Part shown: piece after piece, positions 39,201 to 47,015 of the stretch
Layout of the letters: each line of letters opens with the position of its first letter
How positions within the stretch are numbered: position 1 is the stretch's first letter
From: Azoarcus sp. TTM-91
GTDB taxonomy: Bacteria > Pseudomonadota > Gammaproteobacteria > Burkholderiales > Rhodocyclaceae
Direction: 5' to 3'
DNA: 64,000 bases
Assembly: GCF_012911025.1 (NCBI RefSeq)
Contig: NZ_WUEI01000010.1
Span: 1 to 64,000 of the forward strand
The notes under the pieces: model-generated
Seen by the model: the letters and a program-made list of their open reading frames with translations, nothing else
Databases searched by the model: none
Told to the model about the DNA's origin: nothing
Program-made: the position numbers and the translations under genes

Positions 39201-40223
39201 ACTCCGGACGAATTCCGCCTCATCAACCCCAACACCCTGACCTGCCCGGTGTTCCGCAGCGAACGGGATGCGGCGCTAACCAAAAAACTCTACCGCGCCG
39301 CGCCGGTGCTCATCGCCGAAGGCCCGCCCGAGGTCAATCCCTGGGGCATCCGCTTTATGCGACAAATGGACATGGCCAACGACAGCGGCCTGTTCTTTGA
39401 CGCCCCGGCCCCCAGCCGTCTGCCGCTCTATGAAGCCAAGATGATTCACCAGTTCGACCATCGCTGGGCTACCTATTCGGCCGACGGCAGTGGCGATGTC
39501 TCCCCCGACCAGAAGCAGGACCCGGCCTTCAGCGTTACCCCGCGCTACTGGGTCGAAGCCGCCGAGGTCGAGGCCCGGCTGCGCGACAAGGGTTGGGAGC
39601 GGGGCTGGATGATGGGCTGGCGGGACATCTGCCGCTCGACGGATGAGCGAACGGTGATTGCGTCGGTGGTGCCGAGAGTGGCGACGGGCGACACGCTGCT
39701 GCTGATGTTTCCCGACCCCAAACATGGGCCAAAGGCGGCATGCCTGCTAGCCGACCAGTGCTCACTGGTGCATGACTATGTTGCCCGGCAGAAGGTCGGC
39801 GGGACGCATCTGAAGTATCACGTGAAGAAGCAGTTGCCGAACCTCCCCCCCGACCGCTACACCGACGCCGACCTCGCCTTCATCGTCCCCCGTGTCCTCG
39901 AACTGACCTACACCGCCTGCGACCTCAAACCTTGGGCTGCAGACCTCGGCTACGACGGCGAACCCTTCCCCTGGAACCCGGAACGCCGCGCCCAACTGCG
40001 TGCTGAACTGGATGCCTACTACGCCCGCCTCTACGGCCTGAGCCGCGACGAACTGCGCTACATCCTCGACCCCGCCGACGTGATGGGCGAGGACTACCCC
40101 AGTGAGACCTTCCGCGTGCTCAAGAACAACGAGATGCGGGAGTTTGGCGAGTACCGCACGCGGCGGCTGGTGCTCGAAGCATGGGACAGGGTCGAAACCT
40201 CGGAGATGGACGATGCCACTTAA
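36291..40223 (+). CDS. Eco57I/PglX-like N6-adenine DNA methyltransferase (DrmMI-like)
   Basis: Predicted to methylate host DNA as the self mark. The 1310-aa product has the family entry motif GSYYTPDSLV (about 466), SAM motif I DPACGSGHF (509-517), catalytic NPPW (771-774) and a long C-terminal target-recognition region. There is no obvious nuclease motif N-terminal to the methylase. It resembles DrmMI of class 1 DISARM and PglX of BREX; the DrmD neighbour favours the former. Codon use is markedly GC-rich compared with the next genes. The following gene overlaps it by 11 bases. Confidence 0.88.
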   Translation: MARRNNHELAFAALSIEGALLAPDFLNKVAHLDAAEQSEADYDIPRGLKLRDEIGRYWKIAQNLWQDFSVRRVRADLDSHAVTARDFLEPFCRQVLGFADSRAVGQVTLDERIFPIGFAAGEGRVPLVFAAHDQGLDKPSTRHGDGVRRRSPFLLAQEYLNASGDCLWAVVSNGLKLRILRDNPSLTRPAYIEADLEAIFNEGLYPDFTALWLLAHASRFGKVGTEPADCALERWRNTAQEDGIRARDRLRVGVTEALRALGTGFLAHKDNAELRRRIEAGEISTQAYFEQLLRLIYRFIFLTTIEDREVVFAPDATPEARERYLAGYSLTRLRQLAARRRSYDRHADLWQVLTITFAGLGRGQPALGLPALGGLFDAAQCPDLDTGRLENQALLSALFSLCFFRDGAALSRVNYRDMDSEELGSVYESLLELVPEVTFTGGARRFGFVGDEEEGSTKGNARKLTGSYYTPDSLVQELIKSALEPVIARTLAENPQAPVQALLALTACDPACGSGHFLLAAARRIADEVALLRAPEGNPSQQDFRHALRDVVAHCIYGVDKNPMAVELARTALWLEAYTPDRPLTFLDAHLRCGDALLGVLDEAILQDGIPDKAFNALSGDDKEVVKRIKKANRDAAKGIAKAREKSRQMLSLDLGENIDAAAFEALPDDTLEALQAKRAAHAALEANIAASKARLAADLFVAAFVLPKTAETEARVPTSQDLWLVLNGDNPRPGIDESAHAAAQAAQAFHWWQAFPQVKARGGFDVLLGNPPWERIKLQEEEFFATRSPLVAEAQHKAERGRRIGLLAEGMLLHTLYPEVEAAQGLVPPNGAEQSLYAEFLAARRNAEAASLFAHDAGRYPLTGVGDVNTYALFAESFAQLMAEAGRAGFIVPTGIATDDSTKAFFAGLTQAGRLASLYDIENREAVFPSVHRSYKFCLLTLGRAEAAEFVCFAAQTHQLADLRRRFTLTPDEFRLINPNTLTCPVFRSERDAALTKKLYRAAPVLIAEGPPEVNPWGIRFMRQMDMANDSGLFFDAPAPSRLPLYEAKMIHQFDHRWATYSADGSGDVSPDQKQDPAFSVTPRYWVEAAEVEARLRDKGWERGWMMGWRDICRSTDERTVIASVVPRVATGDTLLLMFPDPKHGPKAACLLADQCSLVHDYVARQKVGGTHLKYHVKKQLPNLPPDRYTDADLAFIVPRVLELTYTACDLKPWAADLGYDGEPFPWNPERRAQLRAELDAYYARLYGLSRDELRYILDPADVMGEDYPSETFRVLKNNEMREFGEYRTRRLVLEAWDRVETSEMDDAT

Positions 40224-42036
40224 CTGGAGCTTCGTCACCGAAGAAGCACTCCAATCGCTGGACTTCGACCACTTACTTGCGGGTGTTGAGGAGCGCGAAT
40301 GCATGGCGTACGGCGACGAGCTCTCGCGCGTTGAAAGAGACAATGAACGGTGGACTCCGGCCCAGCGCGAGTGCCTACGGTTCGCCGGCCTGGTCGTTAC
40401 GATGATGCTGCGTCCCGACCAGCCATCTGACCCGTTCGGTCCAATGTTCGTCATCGACGACCGCCGAAGCGCCTTACCGTCCGACTTCCCAAGGCCAGAA
40501 CTCTTGAGGCTGCAAGACTGGATGTTGTCTCTTCGCGACGCCGAGTTGCGAGCGCGCTTTCTGGACCTGCTCTGGGTGCAGGGGAAGTCATTCGTCGCAG
40601 CACAGGGCGCGGTCGAAGCCTATCTGGAGACTGCTCGTCGACTGGAACATCCGGAGCACTGGCCGCCGTGTGTTGAGCGTGCTGAACGTGCCCTCCGCCT
40701 CTCAGCGAGCTTGGGCAGGGGAGGAACGACCCTAAAGGGTCGCGTACTTGGTGAGATTGATGCGATGGTGTCGCGACATCGGGGCGAAGACCCGCTGTAC
40801 CTCTCACTTCGCCTCATCCGATTGCTACTAGAGTTTCGGTATGGGGATTACCGCCGGTTCGCTAAGTACACAGGTTGTGCAGCGACGGCCGCGGAGAGGG
40901 CTGGCGACTTCTGGCGCGCGCGTGACCATTATCAGGTCGCCGCCGAATGTTACCGTTCAGTCGGCGATGTGGACGCGGAGGCGGCCGCACTTCGCGATTC
41001 GGCAGAAGCGCTGGTCAAGGAGGCGGAGTCTGCAAGGAGTCAGTCCGGACGAGGTGCTATGGTCGCAGCTGCGGTCTTGTCGGACGCGGTGGAAGCGATG
41101 CGGCAGGCACCGGGTGGAAAGGCGCGGGCAGCCGAGCTTCATGAGCGCCTTTTGGTGTTTCAAGCGGAGGCAGTTGCTGAGCTGAAACCTCTCTCGACCA
41201 GCATTGATGCTACGGAGTTGGTGAACCGTTCCATTGCAGCGGTTCGCGGCAAAACGTTGCGTGAGGCGGTCATTTGTCTGTGCGAACTGGCGCGCCCACC
41301 AGCTTTGGAGCAACTCAAGCAACAAGTTCACGAACAGGCCCGGGTAGCCGTCTTGGGGAGCCTTTTCCAAAGCGATGTGCTGAATTCGCGAGGGCGTGTC
41401 GTCGCGCGAGCGCCTGGACTTGAGCCAGGAGCGGCCGATACGAACGATGCCGGCCTCCGGTGGCGTTTGTTCCAATGTGCGCGACTTGCTCGAGGCCTCA
41501 CGGTACAGGCAAAGCTGAATCCAGCGCGCGCCGAACTCCTCGCGGAGCACGCGCCTGACCGGCAGGATGTGGTCGCGCTGATTCAGCACAGTCCCTGGAT
41601 TCCTCCGGGTCACCTGGAAAGCGTCTCACGAGCTCTGGTGGCGGGATTTCAGGGTGACATGCTTGTGGCTGGACATCTGGTTCCGCCTCAGTTCGAAGCG
41701 ATGGTGCGCCACGTAGTGGAGTCCGGAGGCGGAGCGACGTCGATGCTTGAGCCGGGTGGGCTTCAGCCGGAGCGACCTCTTGGGGCATTGCTCGAAACGC
41801 CCGAAGCTTTGAGGGCGTTTGGAGAGGCCGGCATCTTCGAACTCCAGGACCTTTTTGTCGACCCGCTCGGTACGAATCTGCGCAATGAGGTGGCCCACGG
41901 CCTGCTGGATGACTCAGGACTATTTGGCACGGAAGTCTTATACGCGTGGTGGCTTCTGCTTCGTTACAGCGTGCTGACGTCATTGCTGATTGAGCGGAGA
42001 CGTGCAGCCGAGGGTTCTGCTGAACGCGGACAATGA
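40213..42036 (+). CDS. DUF4209-like protein with HEPN-type RNxxxH motif
   Basis: A 607-aa, largely helical protein. The C-terminal segment LRNEVAHGLL (R557, N558, H562) matches RNxxxH, the active-site signature of HEPN ribonucleases, in the context seen in DUF4209 proteins. The middle (about 120-330) has repeated Ala-rich helices that look TPR-like. I would predict an RNA-cutting abortive effector or a scaffold, but this is inference. ATG 40213 sits inside the methylase gene; the longer upstream frame is only an overlap artefact. Lower GC than the methylase suggests a separate origin. Confidence 0.6.
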   Translation: MPLNWSFVTEEALQSLDFDHLLAGVEERECMAYGDELSRVERDNERWTPAQRECLRFAGLVVTMMLRPDQPSDPFGPMFVIDDRRSALPSDFPRPELLRLQDWMLSLRDAELRARFLDLLWVQGKSFVAAQGAVEAYLETARRLEHPEHWPPCVERAERALRLSASLGRGGTTLKGRVLGEIDAMVSRHRGEDPLYLSLRLIRLLLEFRYGDYRRFAKYTGCAATAAERAGDFWRARDHYQVAAECYRSVGDVDAEAAALRDSAEALVKEAESARSQSGRGAMVAAAVLSDAVEAMRQAPGGKARAAELHERLLVFQAEAVAELKPLSTSIDATELVNRSIAAVRGKTLREAVICLCELARPPALEQLKQQVHEQARVAVLGSLFQSDVLNSRGRVVARAPGLEPGAADTNDAGLRWRLFQCARLARGLTVQAKLNPARAELLAEHAPDRQDVVALIQHSPWIPPGHLESVSRALVAGFQGDMLVAGHLVPPQFEAMVRHVVESGGGATSMLEPGGLQPERPLGALLETPEALRAFGEAGIFELQDLFVDPLGTNLRNEVAHGLLDDSGLFGTEVLYAWWLLLRYSVLTSLLIERRRAAEGSAERGQ

Positions 42037-42131
42037 AAAGCGATAACGACTCGACTGGTCGGGTCAGGAAACTCAAGAAGAAGGCTGCAACTACGGAATA
42101 CGGGAGGGTGAGGCAACATGCGCGGTGGTGA
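42033..42131 (+). CDS. Possible 32-aa basic peptide coupled to its neighbours
   Basis: ATG 42033 overlaps the upstream stop (ATGA) and the frame runs to TGA 42129-42131, past the next gene start at 42118. The peptide is highly basic (RVRKLKKK in its middle). It fills the only sizeable gap in the operon, so its role may be to carry ribosomes across it. There is no homology evidence, and chance is possible for so short a frame. Confidence 0.35.
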   Translation: MKSDNDSTGRVRKLKKKAATTEYGRVRQHARW

Positions 42132-45100
42132 CAGACTGACGATGGGAACCGTTGCGGAGCGTAAGGAGGCGAAGCGATTGTCTTTTGCCGACGCGCGATA
42201 CATCACTCGCGGCAATCCTAGGAGCGGCGGGCTGGCCTCGGTATACCGGGCCACCGACGCGGAAACAGGGGAGACCGTGGCCCTCAAGGTGTTCCGCACC
42301 GGCGAAGGAACCGACGAGGTCATTGAGGAGTCGTTTCGCCGCGAAGTACAAGCGCTGTCCGACCTGAGACACCCGAATATCGTTCGCATACTGGACTCGG
42401 GGCGGGACGACGATAATGAGGCCCACTTTGTTGTTATGGAGTGGGTCGAGCAGGACCTTAGGTCTTTATGTGAATCCCGGGAGTTCGCCGATTGGGCTGC
42501 GTATTACCAAGCCATCGGAAAGGGGGTACTCGATGCCCTTGTGTTCGCGCATTCGCGCTCCACGGTCCATCGAGATATCAAACCCTCCAACGTGCTAGTA
42601 ACTGACGAGGGTGTGGTCAAGCTATGCGACTTCGGCATCTCGAAAATCAGGGACTTCTTGGCGCCGGGTGTCACCCTGGCTCAGTTCGCGTCGGCACCAT
42701 TTGCACCGCCGGAGCTCGATGACGGGAGTTACAGCTATAGCCGAGACGTGTTCGGCTTCGCTGCTCTGAGCACCGTTGTTCTCAGCCGAGAAGCACCGGC
42801 TTCACACTCCGAGTTGCTGTCGGCCTTGGAGAGAGCGACCATCGACGAGCCGGTGCGAAAGGTGCTCCGCAGATGCTTGGCTCTGGATTCACCTGAGTCA
42901 AGGCCGACTAATGCGATTGTCCTCATGGCGGAACTGGAGCGAGCGGCCCCTGTCGCTGTGACGGCAGAGCTGCCCGTAGTGTTGCTGAGCGTGACGCAAC
43001 GTGTGCGGGGCATTGTTGAGCACGATTTGGGAATCAAGGGGGACTTGGCGGAACAGTTCGTAGAGCGAGACTTGGAAGAGGCGCGAGGAGAAGACATTCC
43101 GCCGACAACGGAGCGTCCCGGGCGAAGCCTGCGGCTCTACGGTAACAAGTACGGCTACACGGTCGTGCGAGATGAGGCCGGAACTAGGTTGCGGATTGTC
43201 GACGCCTTGGACTTTCCGCCCTCAGACATCGAGAGGCGACGCACTTTCGCTTGCGAACCTGCTTTGCGATTTGCCTTGACCGGAGTGGCGGGGCAGCATT
43301 CAGCTGAGGCTATCGATGCGCTGCTGGACCGGCTGGCGGTGTTCGCTGGTGACCAGAAGTTGCGAAGGCTGGAGCAGCGCGAGCAGGCGCTGTACAAGAC
43401 GTGGCTAAATCTTCTCAGCGCCAAGACCGAACTGGAGAAGCAACGCAAAGCGAGGGTCCCTTTCGTGCGGCGTGAGGCCAAGGGGGAGTTTCTCTGCTTG
43501 ACCCCCAGGCAAGGCAGCGATTCCGGGGCGCTGGTCGAGCAAGACGTTCTCATCGACCTTGGCGAGATTGGTACGTTCAAAGGGAGCGTCATCTCAGCTA
43601 CCGAATCGGCAGTCCTGATTCGGCCTGGTGAGCGCAACACTGTCGACCTCGCATCAATCCCCAATCAAGGTACGGTCGAGACGGATACAACAAAGACGGA
43701 TTCCGCGTTGGACAAGCAGAAGTCGGCTCTTGAGGCAGTCCGCTACGGGCGCTCCGTCAATCCGGACCTTGGCCGCATCATTGTCAATCCAGAGCAGGTC
43801 GAGGTGCCACCTCTTGTCGAAGTGGAACTCTTCCAGAAGAACGTCGACGAGGACAAGAAAGGGGCCATATTGGCGGCCTTGGCAGGACCGCCGCTGATGC
43901 TCGTTGAGGGGCCTCCCGGAACCGGCAAGACAACATTTATCACCGAACTTGTCCTGCAGACCCTTCGGGCCGCGCCCAATTCACGGGTTCTCCTTACGTC
44001 ACAGACGCATGTCGCTCTGGACAACTCGCTGGAGAGAATCCTCAAGCAGTCTGGTGGTACTGTCGGTGCCGTTCGCATCGGGCAGGATGGTGATGAGCGT
44101 ATTGCCGAAAGCACTAGAAGCTTCCTGCTGGATGCCAAGCTGCCCGAACTCAGAAAAGCAGCCCTCGCCTCGGGTCGAGCGTTTATCGAGCGATGGGCCA
44201 CGGACCACGGACTGAGTCTGAAGGAGGTCCGGAAGGCGATGGCACTGGAGCGGCATGCTGTTCTAAAGACTCGGCTTGAGGAGGTCGATGACAGCCTTCG
44301 CTCAATTGAACCGCAAATGGCTGACGACCATCGTAAGACGCTGGATTCTGATGCACGTGCTGAATTGGATGACCACTATCAGGGCTTGGTGCGCGAGAGA
44401 GACGAGCTCGAGCGAGCGTTGAAGGAGTCCGTGAAGGACCTCGCCGGTCACGTCGACACGAAAGAGGAACTCAAGGAATTCTCAGAGTGCTCGGCGGAGG
44501 ACCTTCGCGGATGGGCCGAGGCGTATTCCGACGGAACCCCGTCCGGCACGCAGTTGAAGGCGCTCCTGTTGGCACATGCGGACTGGGAAGCACGATTCGG
44601 ACGGAGTAGGGATTTCAGGGCTGCGGTAATTGCATCGTCCCAAGTGGTCGCCGGAACCTGTCTTGGGGTAATGAGCGTTCCAGGCCGCAACGACATCATC
44701 TACGACCTGTGCATTGTCGACGAGGCGTCCATTGCGACGCCTACGGAGGCACTCGTACCAATGTCTCGGGCGCGACGTACCGTCTTGGTTGGAGACAGCC
44801 GACAGCTTTCCCCGTTCCAGGACCCAGACCTTAGAACTCAGGGGCTGCTTGAACGCTTTGACTTGAAGGTTGAGGACCAAAAGGCAACGTTGTTCAACCA
44901 CCTTCGAGAGGGGCTACCTCCAGCTCTGCACAAGACTCTCACCACCCAGCATCGCATGCTGCCTGCTGTCGGAGATTTGGTCTCGGAGTGCTTCTATGGT
45001 GGCGAACTGCGGAGTGTTCATCGTGACCCCGACCCAGCGCTCGCCGGAGTGTTGCCGCGAGCGCTAACTTGGTTCTCGACAAGCAGGAAATCCAACCGTG

Positions 45101-45579
45101 CCTCACGGCGAATTGGGACCTCTTACGTAAACGACGTGGAGGTTGAATTTGTCATCACTCTCCTAAATCGAGTCGACTTCTTCATGCAGAAGGGGCGCGG
45201 AAAGGGAAAGCGGATTAGCGTGGCAGTCCTAACCGGATATGGGGAGCAGCGAGTGAGACTGCAGACTGCGGTTCAGACAAAGAAGCACGACTGGTCCAGC
45301 TTCTCTGAAATCTTTGTCAACGTCGTGGACGCATTCCAGGGGAGGGAGGCGGACATGGTGGTCTTCTCGGTGACCCGCTCCGAGGAGAAGGGTCTCGGCT
45401 TTCTACGCGAGATGGAGCGCATCAACGTGGCCTTGTCGAGGGGTAAAGAACTGCTTGCGATTGTCGGTGACCACCACTACTGCCAGACGGTGCCCGGTGT
45501 CGTAAACCCGTTGAAGGGGGTCATCGACTACATCCGAAGAAATCCGGAGACTTGCGCGCTTGAGGAGTTGCAGCCATGA
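42118..45579 (+). CDS. Ser/Thr protein kinase fused to an SF1 (Upf1-like) helicase
   Basis: The 1153-aa fusion has a complete kinase domain (about 25-275): VALK with K57, HRDIKPSN (D153, N158) and DFG at 171-173, with an unusual Gly-loop NPRSGG. A linker with a short coiled-coil-like stretch (about 410-445) leads to an SF1 helicase: GPPGTGKT 598-605, DEAS (D868-E869), VLVGDSRQLSPF, QHRM, VDAFQGREADM (about 1071) and NVALSRGKE. A helical insertion (about 700-830) splits the helicase core. GGAGGGTGAGG precedes ATG 42118. A kinase with a defence helicase recalls PglW of BREX type 2, but fusion to an SF1 helicase is not a BREX or DISARM arrangement I know. Confidence 0.85.
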   Translation: MRGGDRLTMGTVAERKEAKRLSFADARYITRGNPRSGGLASVYRATDAETGETVALKVFRTGEGTDEVIEESFRREVQALSDLRHPNIVRILDSGRDDDNEAHFVVMEWVEQDLRSLCESREFADWAAYYQAIGKGVLDALVFAHSRSTVHRDIKPSNVLVTDEGVVKLCDFGISKIRDFLAPGVTLAQFASAPFAPPELDDGSYSYSRDVFGFAALSTVVLSREAPASHSELLSALERATIDEPVRKVLRRCLALDSPESRPTNAIVLMAELERAAPVAVTAELPVVLLSVTQRVRGIVEHDLGIKGDLAEQFVERDLEEARGEDIPPTTERPGRSLRLYGNKYGYTVVRDEAGTRLRIVDALDFPPSDIERRRTFACEPALRFALTGVAGQHSAEAIDALLDRLAVFAGDQKLRRLEQREQALYKTWLNLLSAKTELEKQRKARVPFVRREAKGEFLCLTPRQGSDSGALVEQDVLIDLGEIGTFKGSVISATESAVLIRPGERNTVDLASIPNQGTVETDTTKTDSALDKQKSALEAVRYGRSVNPDLGRIIVNPEQVEVPPLVEVELFQKNVDEDKKGAILAALAGPPLMLVEGPPGTGKTTFITELVLQTLRAAPNSRVLLTSQTHVALDNSLERILKQSGGTVGAVRIGQDGDERIAESTRSFLLDAKLPELRKAALASGRAFIERWATDHGLSLKEVRKAMALERHAVLKTRLEEVDDSLRSIEPQMADDHRKTLDSDARAELDDHYQGLVRERDELERALKESVKDLAGHVDTKEELKEFSECSAEDLRGWAEAYSDGTPSGTQLKALLLAHADWEARFGRSRDFRAAVIASSQVVAGTCLGVMSVPGRNDIIYDLCIVDEASIATPTEALVPMSRARRTVLVGDSRQLSPFQDPDLRTQGLLERFDLKVEDQKATLFNHLREGLPPALHKTLTTQHRMLPAVGDLVSECFYGGELRSVHRDPDPALAGVLPRALTWFSTSRKSNRASRRIGTSYVNDVEVEFVITLLNRVDFFMQKGRGKGKRISVAVLTGYGEQRVRLQTAVQTKKHDWSSFSEIFVNVVDAFQGREADMVVFSVTRSEEKGLGFLREMERINVALSRGKELLAIVGDHHYCQTVPGVVNPLKGVIDYIRRNPETCALEELQP

Positions 45580-47015
45580 GCCTCGAAAGAATTCTTGAGC
45601 AGGCCGCTCATGCTCGGCCGGGGTATGAATTGGCAACATTCAAGGAAGCTGGTCTTCCAGTCTACGTATTGGCCCTGCGGATTGTCACGTTGGAGCGCAA
45701 GAAGCTCGGTCCCATCGAGGAGGCTGTCCTGCGGGCAGTGCAGGCTGGGTTGCACAACCCTGAGGACATTCTTGCGTTCTTGGGTTTATCCGCGAACGTC
45801 TTAACACCGGTTCTTGCCGGGTTGAACACATCCGAACTCATCAACTACTCGAGAGCTGTCGGGGAAGAGAGGGCGAAGGTAACCCTCTCTTCAAAGGGGC
45901 GATTGACTCTGGGAGACTTAGCGACCACACGACCTCAGGAGCGAACAGTCCGCGTGTGTTTCGATGCCCTGACGCGGAAGTTGTTGTTTGTGTCACCGGA
46001 GCAGCTGAACAAGCCCCGCGAAATGCGTGAATTCGGCTATTTCGAAGTGCCTGCCGGCAGCGCGAAGCGTCCCGAGGTCGAGGACATCCCGCTCCAGGAT
46101 TTTGACCGGGTGTTGCAGCAGCAGCGAGCGGGAGTTGAGGGCAAGGGGGAGTTGCTTGCCATACGACGCGTCGAGCGGCGAGAGTTGCACTTTATGTCCT
46201 GCGTAATGCTCTTCTATCGGAACCAAGCGCAGCGAAGCGAAATTGCCGTTGCCTTCTGGCGTGAGGACGGACCTGCCCTTGAGCATGAAACGAGCTTCCG
46301 TGCTGTCGGTGGGCCAGAGCTCGTTGGTTCGGAACTCCTTGCGGTACAGCCCCCTGAGTCAGAAGACGGCGCTGAAAATGTCGTAGGAACTGATACGTGC
46401 GTTGCTGCTGTTTCTGAAACCGACAGCGATGCCGATGCTGGCAAAACAGTAACGATGCCGCCCTTGGAGACACTGCAGTCCGTGCTTTGTCATGAGCACC
46501 CCGGTCTATTGAAGAAAGCACTTCTGTCGTCGCAGAAACGGCTTCTCATCATTTCTCCGTGGATTCGGCACCAGGTAGTTAATTGGGAGTTCATTGCTTC
46601 TCTCGAGGCGCTCCTGCGCAAAGGGGTAGATGTCTACATCGGCTATGGAATTGACGATGGCGAGGCGCGCGCGCGGGGTAATGCTGCGCAATCGAAACCG
46701 GCAATCACGCAGCAAGCGCAGCGGGATTTGGAGAGGCTCTCGCAGAAACACCGAAATTTTCGGTTCGTCTACGTTGGAAACACTCATCGGAAGACCTTGG
46801 TGTCCGACGATAGTTTTGCTGTAACGACAAGCTTCAATTGGTTGTCCTTTAGGGGAGACCCGCGGGACAAGCCACGCGACGAATACGGCGTCGTCATTCG
46901 CAAGAAACAGTATATCGACCAGCTGTTTCAGGAGGGCATCTCGCTGCTTGAGAAGGGATACACGGGCCCGGATAAGGGCGTAGATGGTGTCTTTGGAAGA
47001 CGGGGGGGCCGCTGA
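45576..47015 (+). CDS. Phospholipase-D-like protein (DrmC-like)
   Basis: The 479-aa product ends in one PLD/HKD motif, H404-x-K406-x4-D411, followed by TSFNWLSF. PLD-fold proteins with a single motif usually dimerise to form the active site and can be nucleases; DrmC of DISARM is of this kind. Residues 1-290 hold a probable winged-helix segment (about 40-95) and an unknown region. Its ATG overlaps the kinase-helicase stop (ATGA). Confidence 0.78.
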   Translation: MSLERILEQAAHARPGYELATFKEAGLPVYVLALRIVTLERKKLGPIEEAVLRAVQAGLHNPEDILAFLGLSANVLTPVLAGLNTSELINYSRAVGEERAKVTLSSKGRLTLGDLATTRPQERTVRVCFDALTRKLLFVSPEQLNKPREMREFGYFEVPAGSAKRPEVEDIPLQDFDRVLQQQRAGVEGKGELLAIRRVERRELHFMSCVMLFYRNQAQRSEIAVAFWREDGPALEHETSFRAVGGPELVGSELLAVQPPESEDGAENVVGTDTCVAAVSETDSDADAGKTVTMPPLETLQSVLCHEHPGLLKKALLSSQKRLLIISPWIRHQVVNWEFIASLEALLRKGVDVYIGYGIDDGEARARGNAAQSKPAITQQAQRDLERLSQKHRNFRFVYVGNTHRKTLVSDDSFAVTTSFNWLSFRGDPRDKPRDEYGVVIRKKQYIDQLFQEGISLLEKGYTGPDKGVDGVFGRRGGR

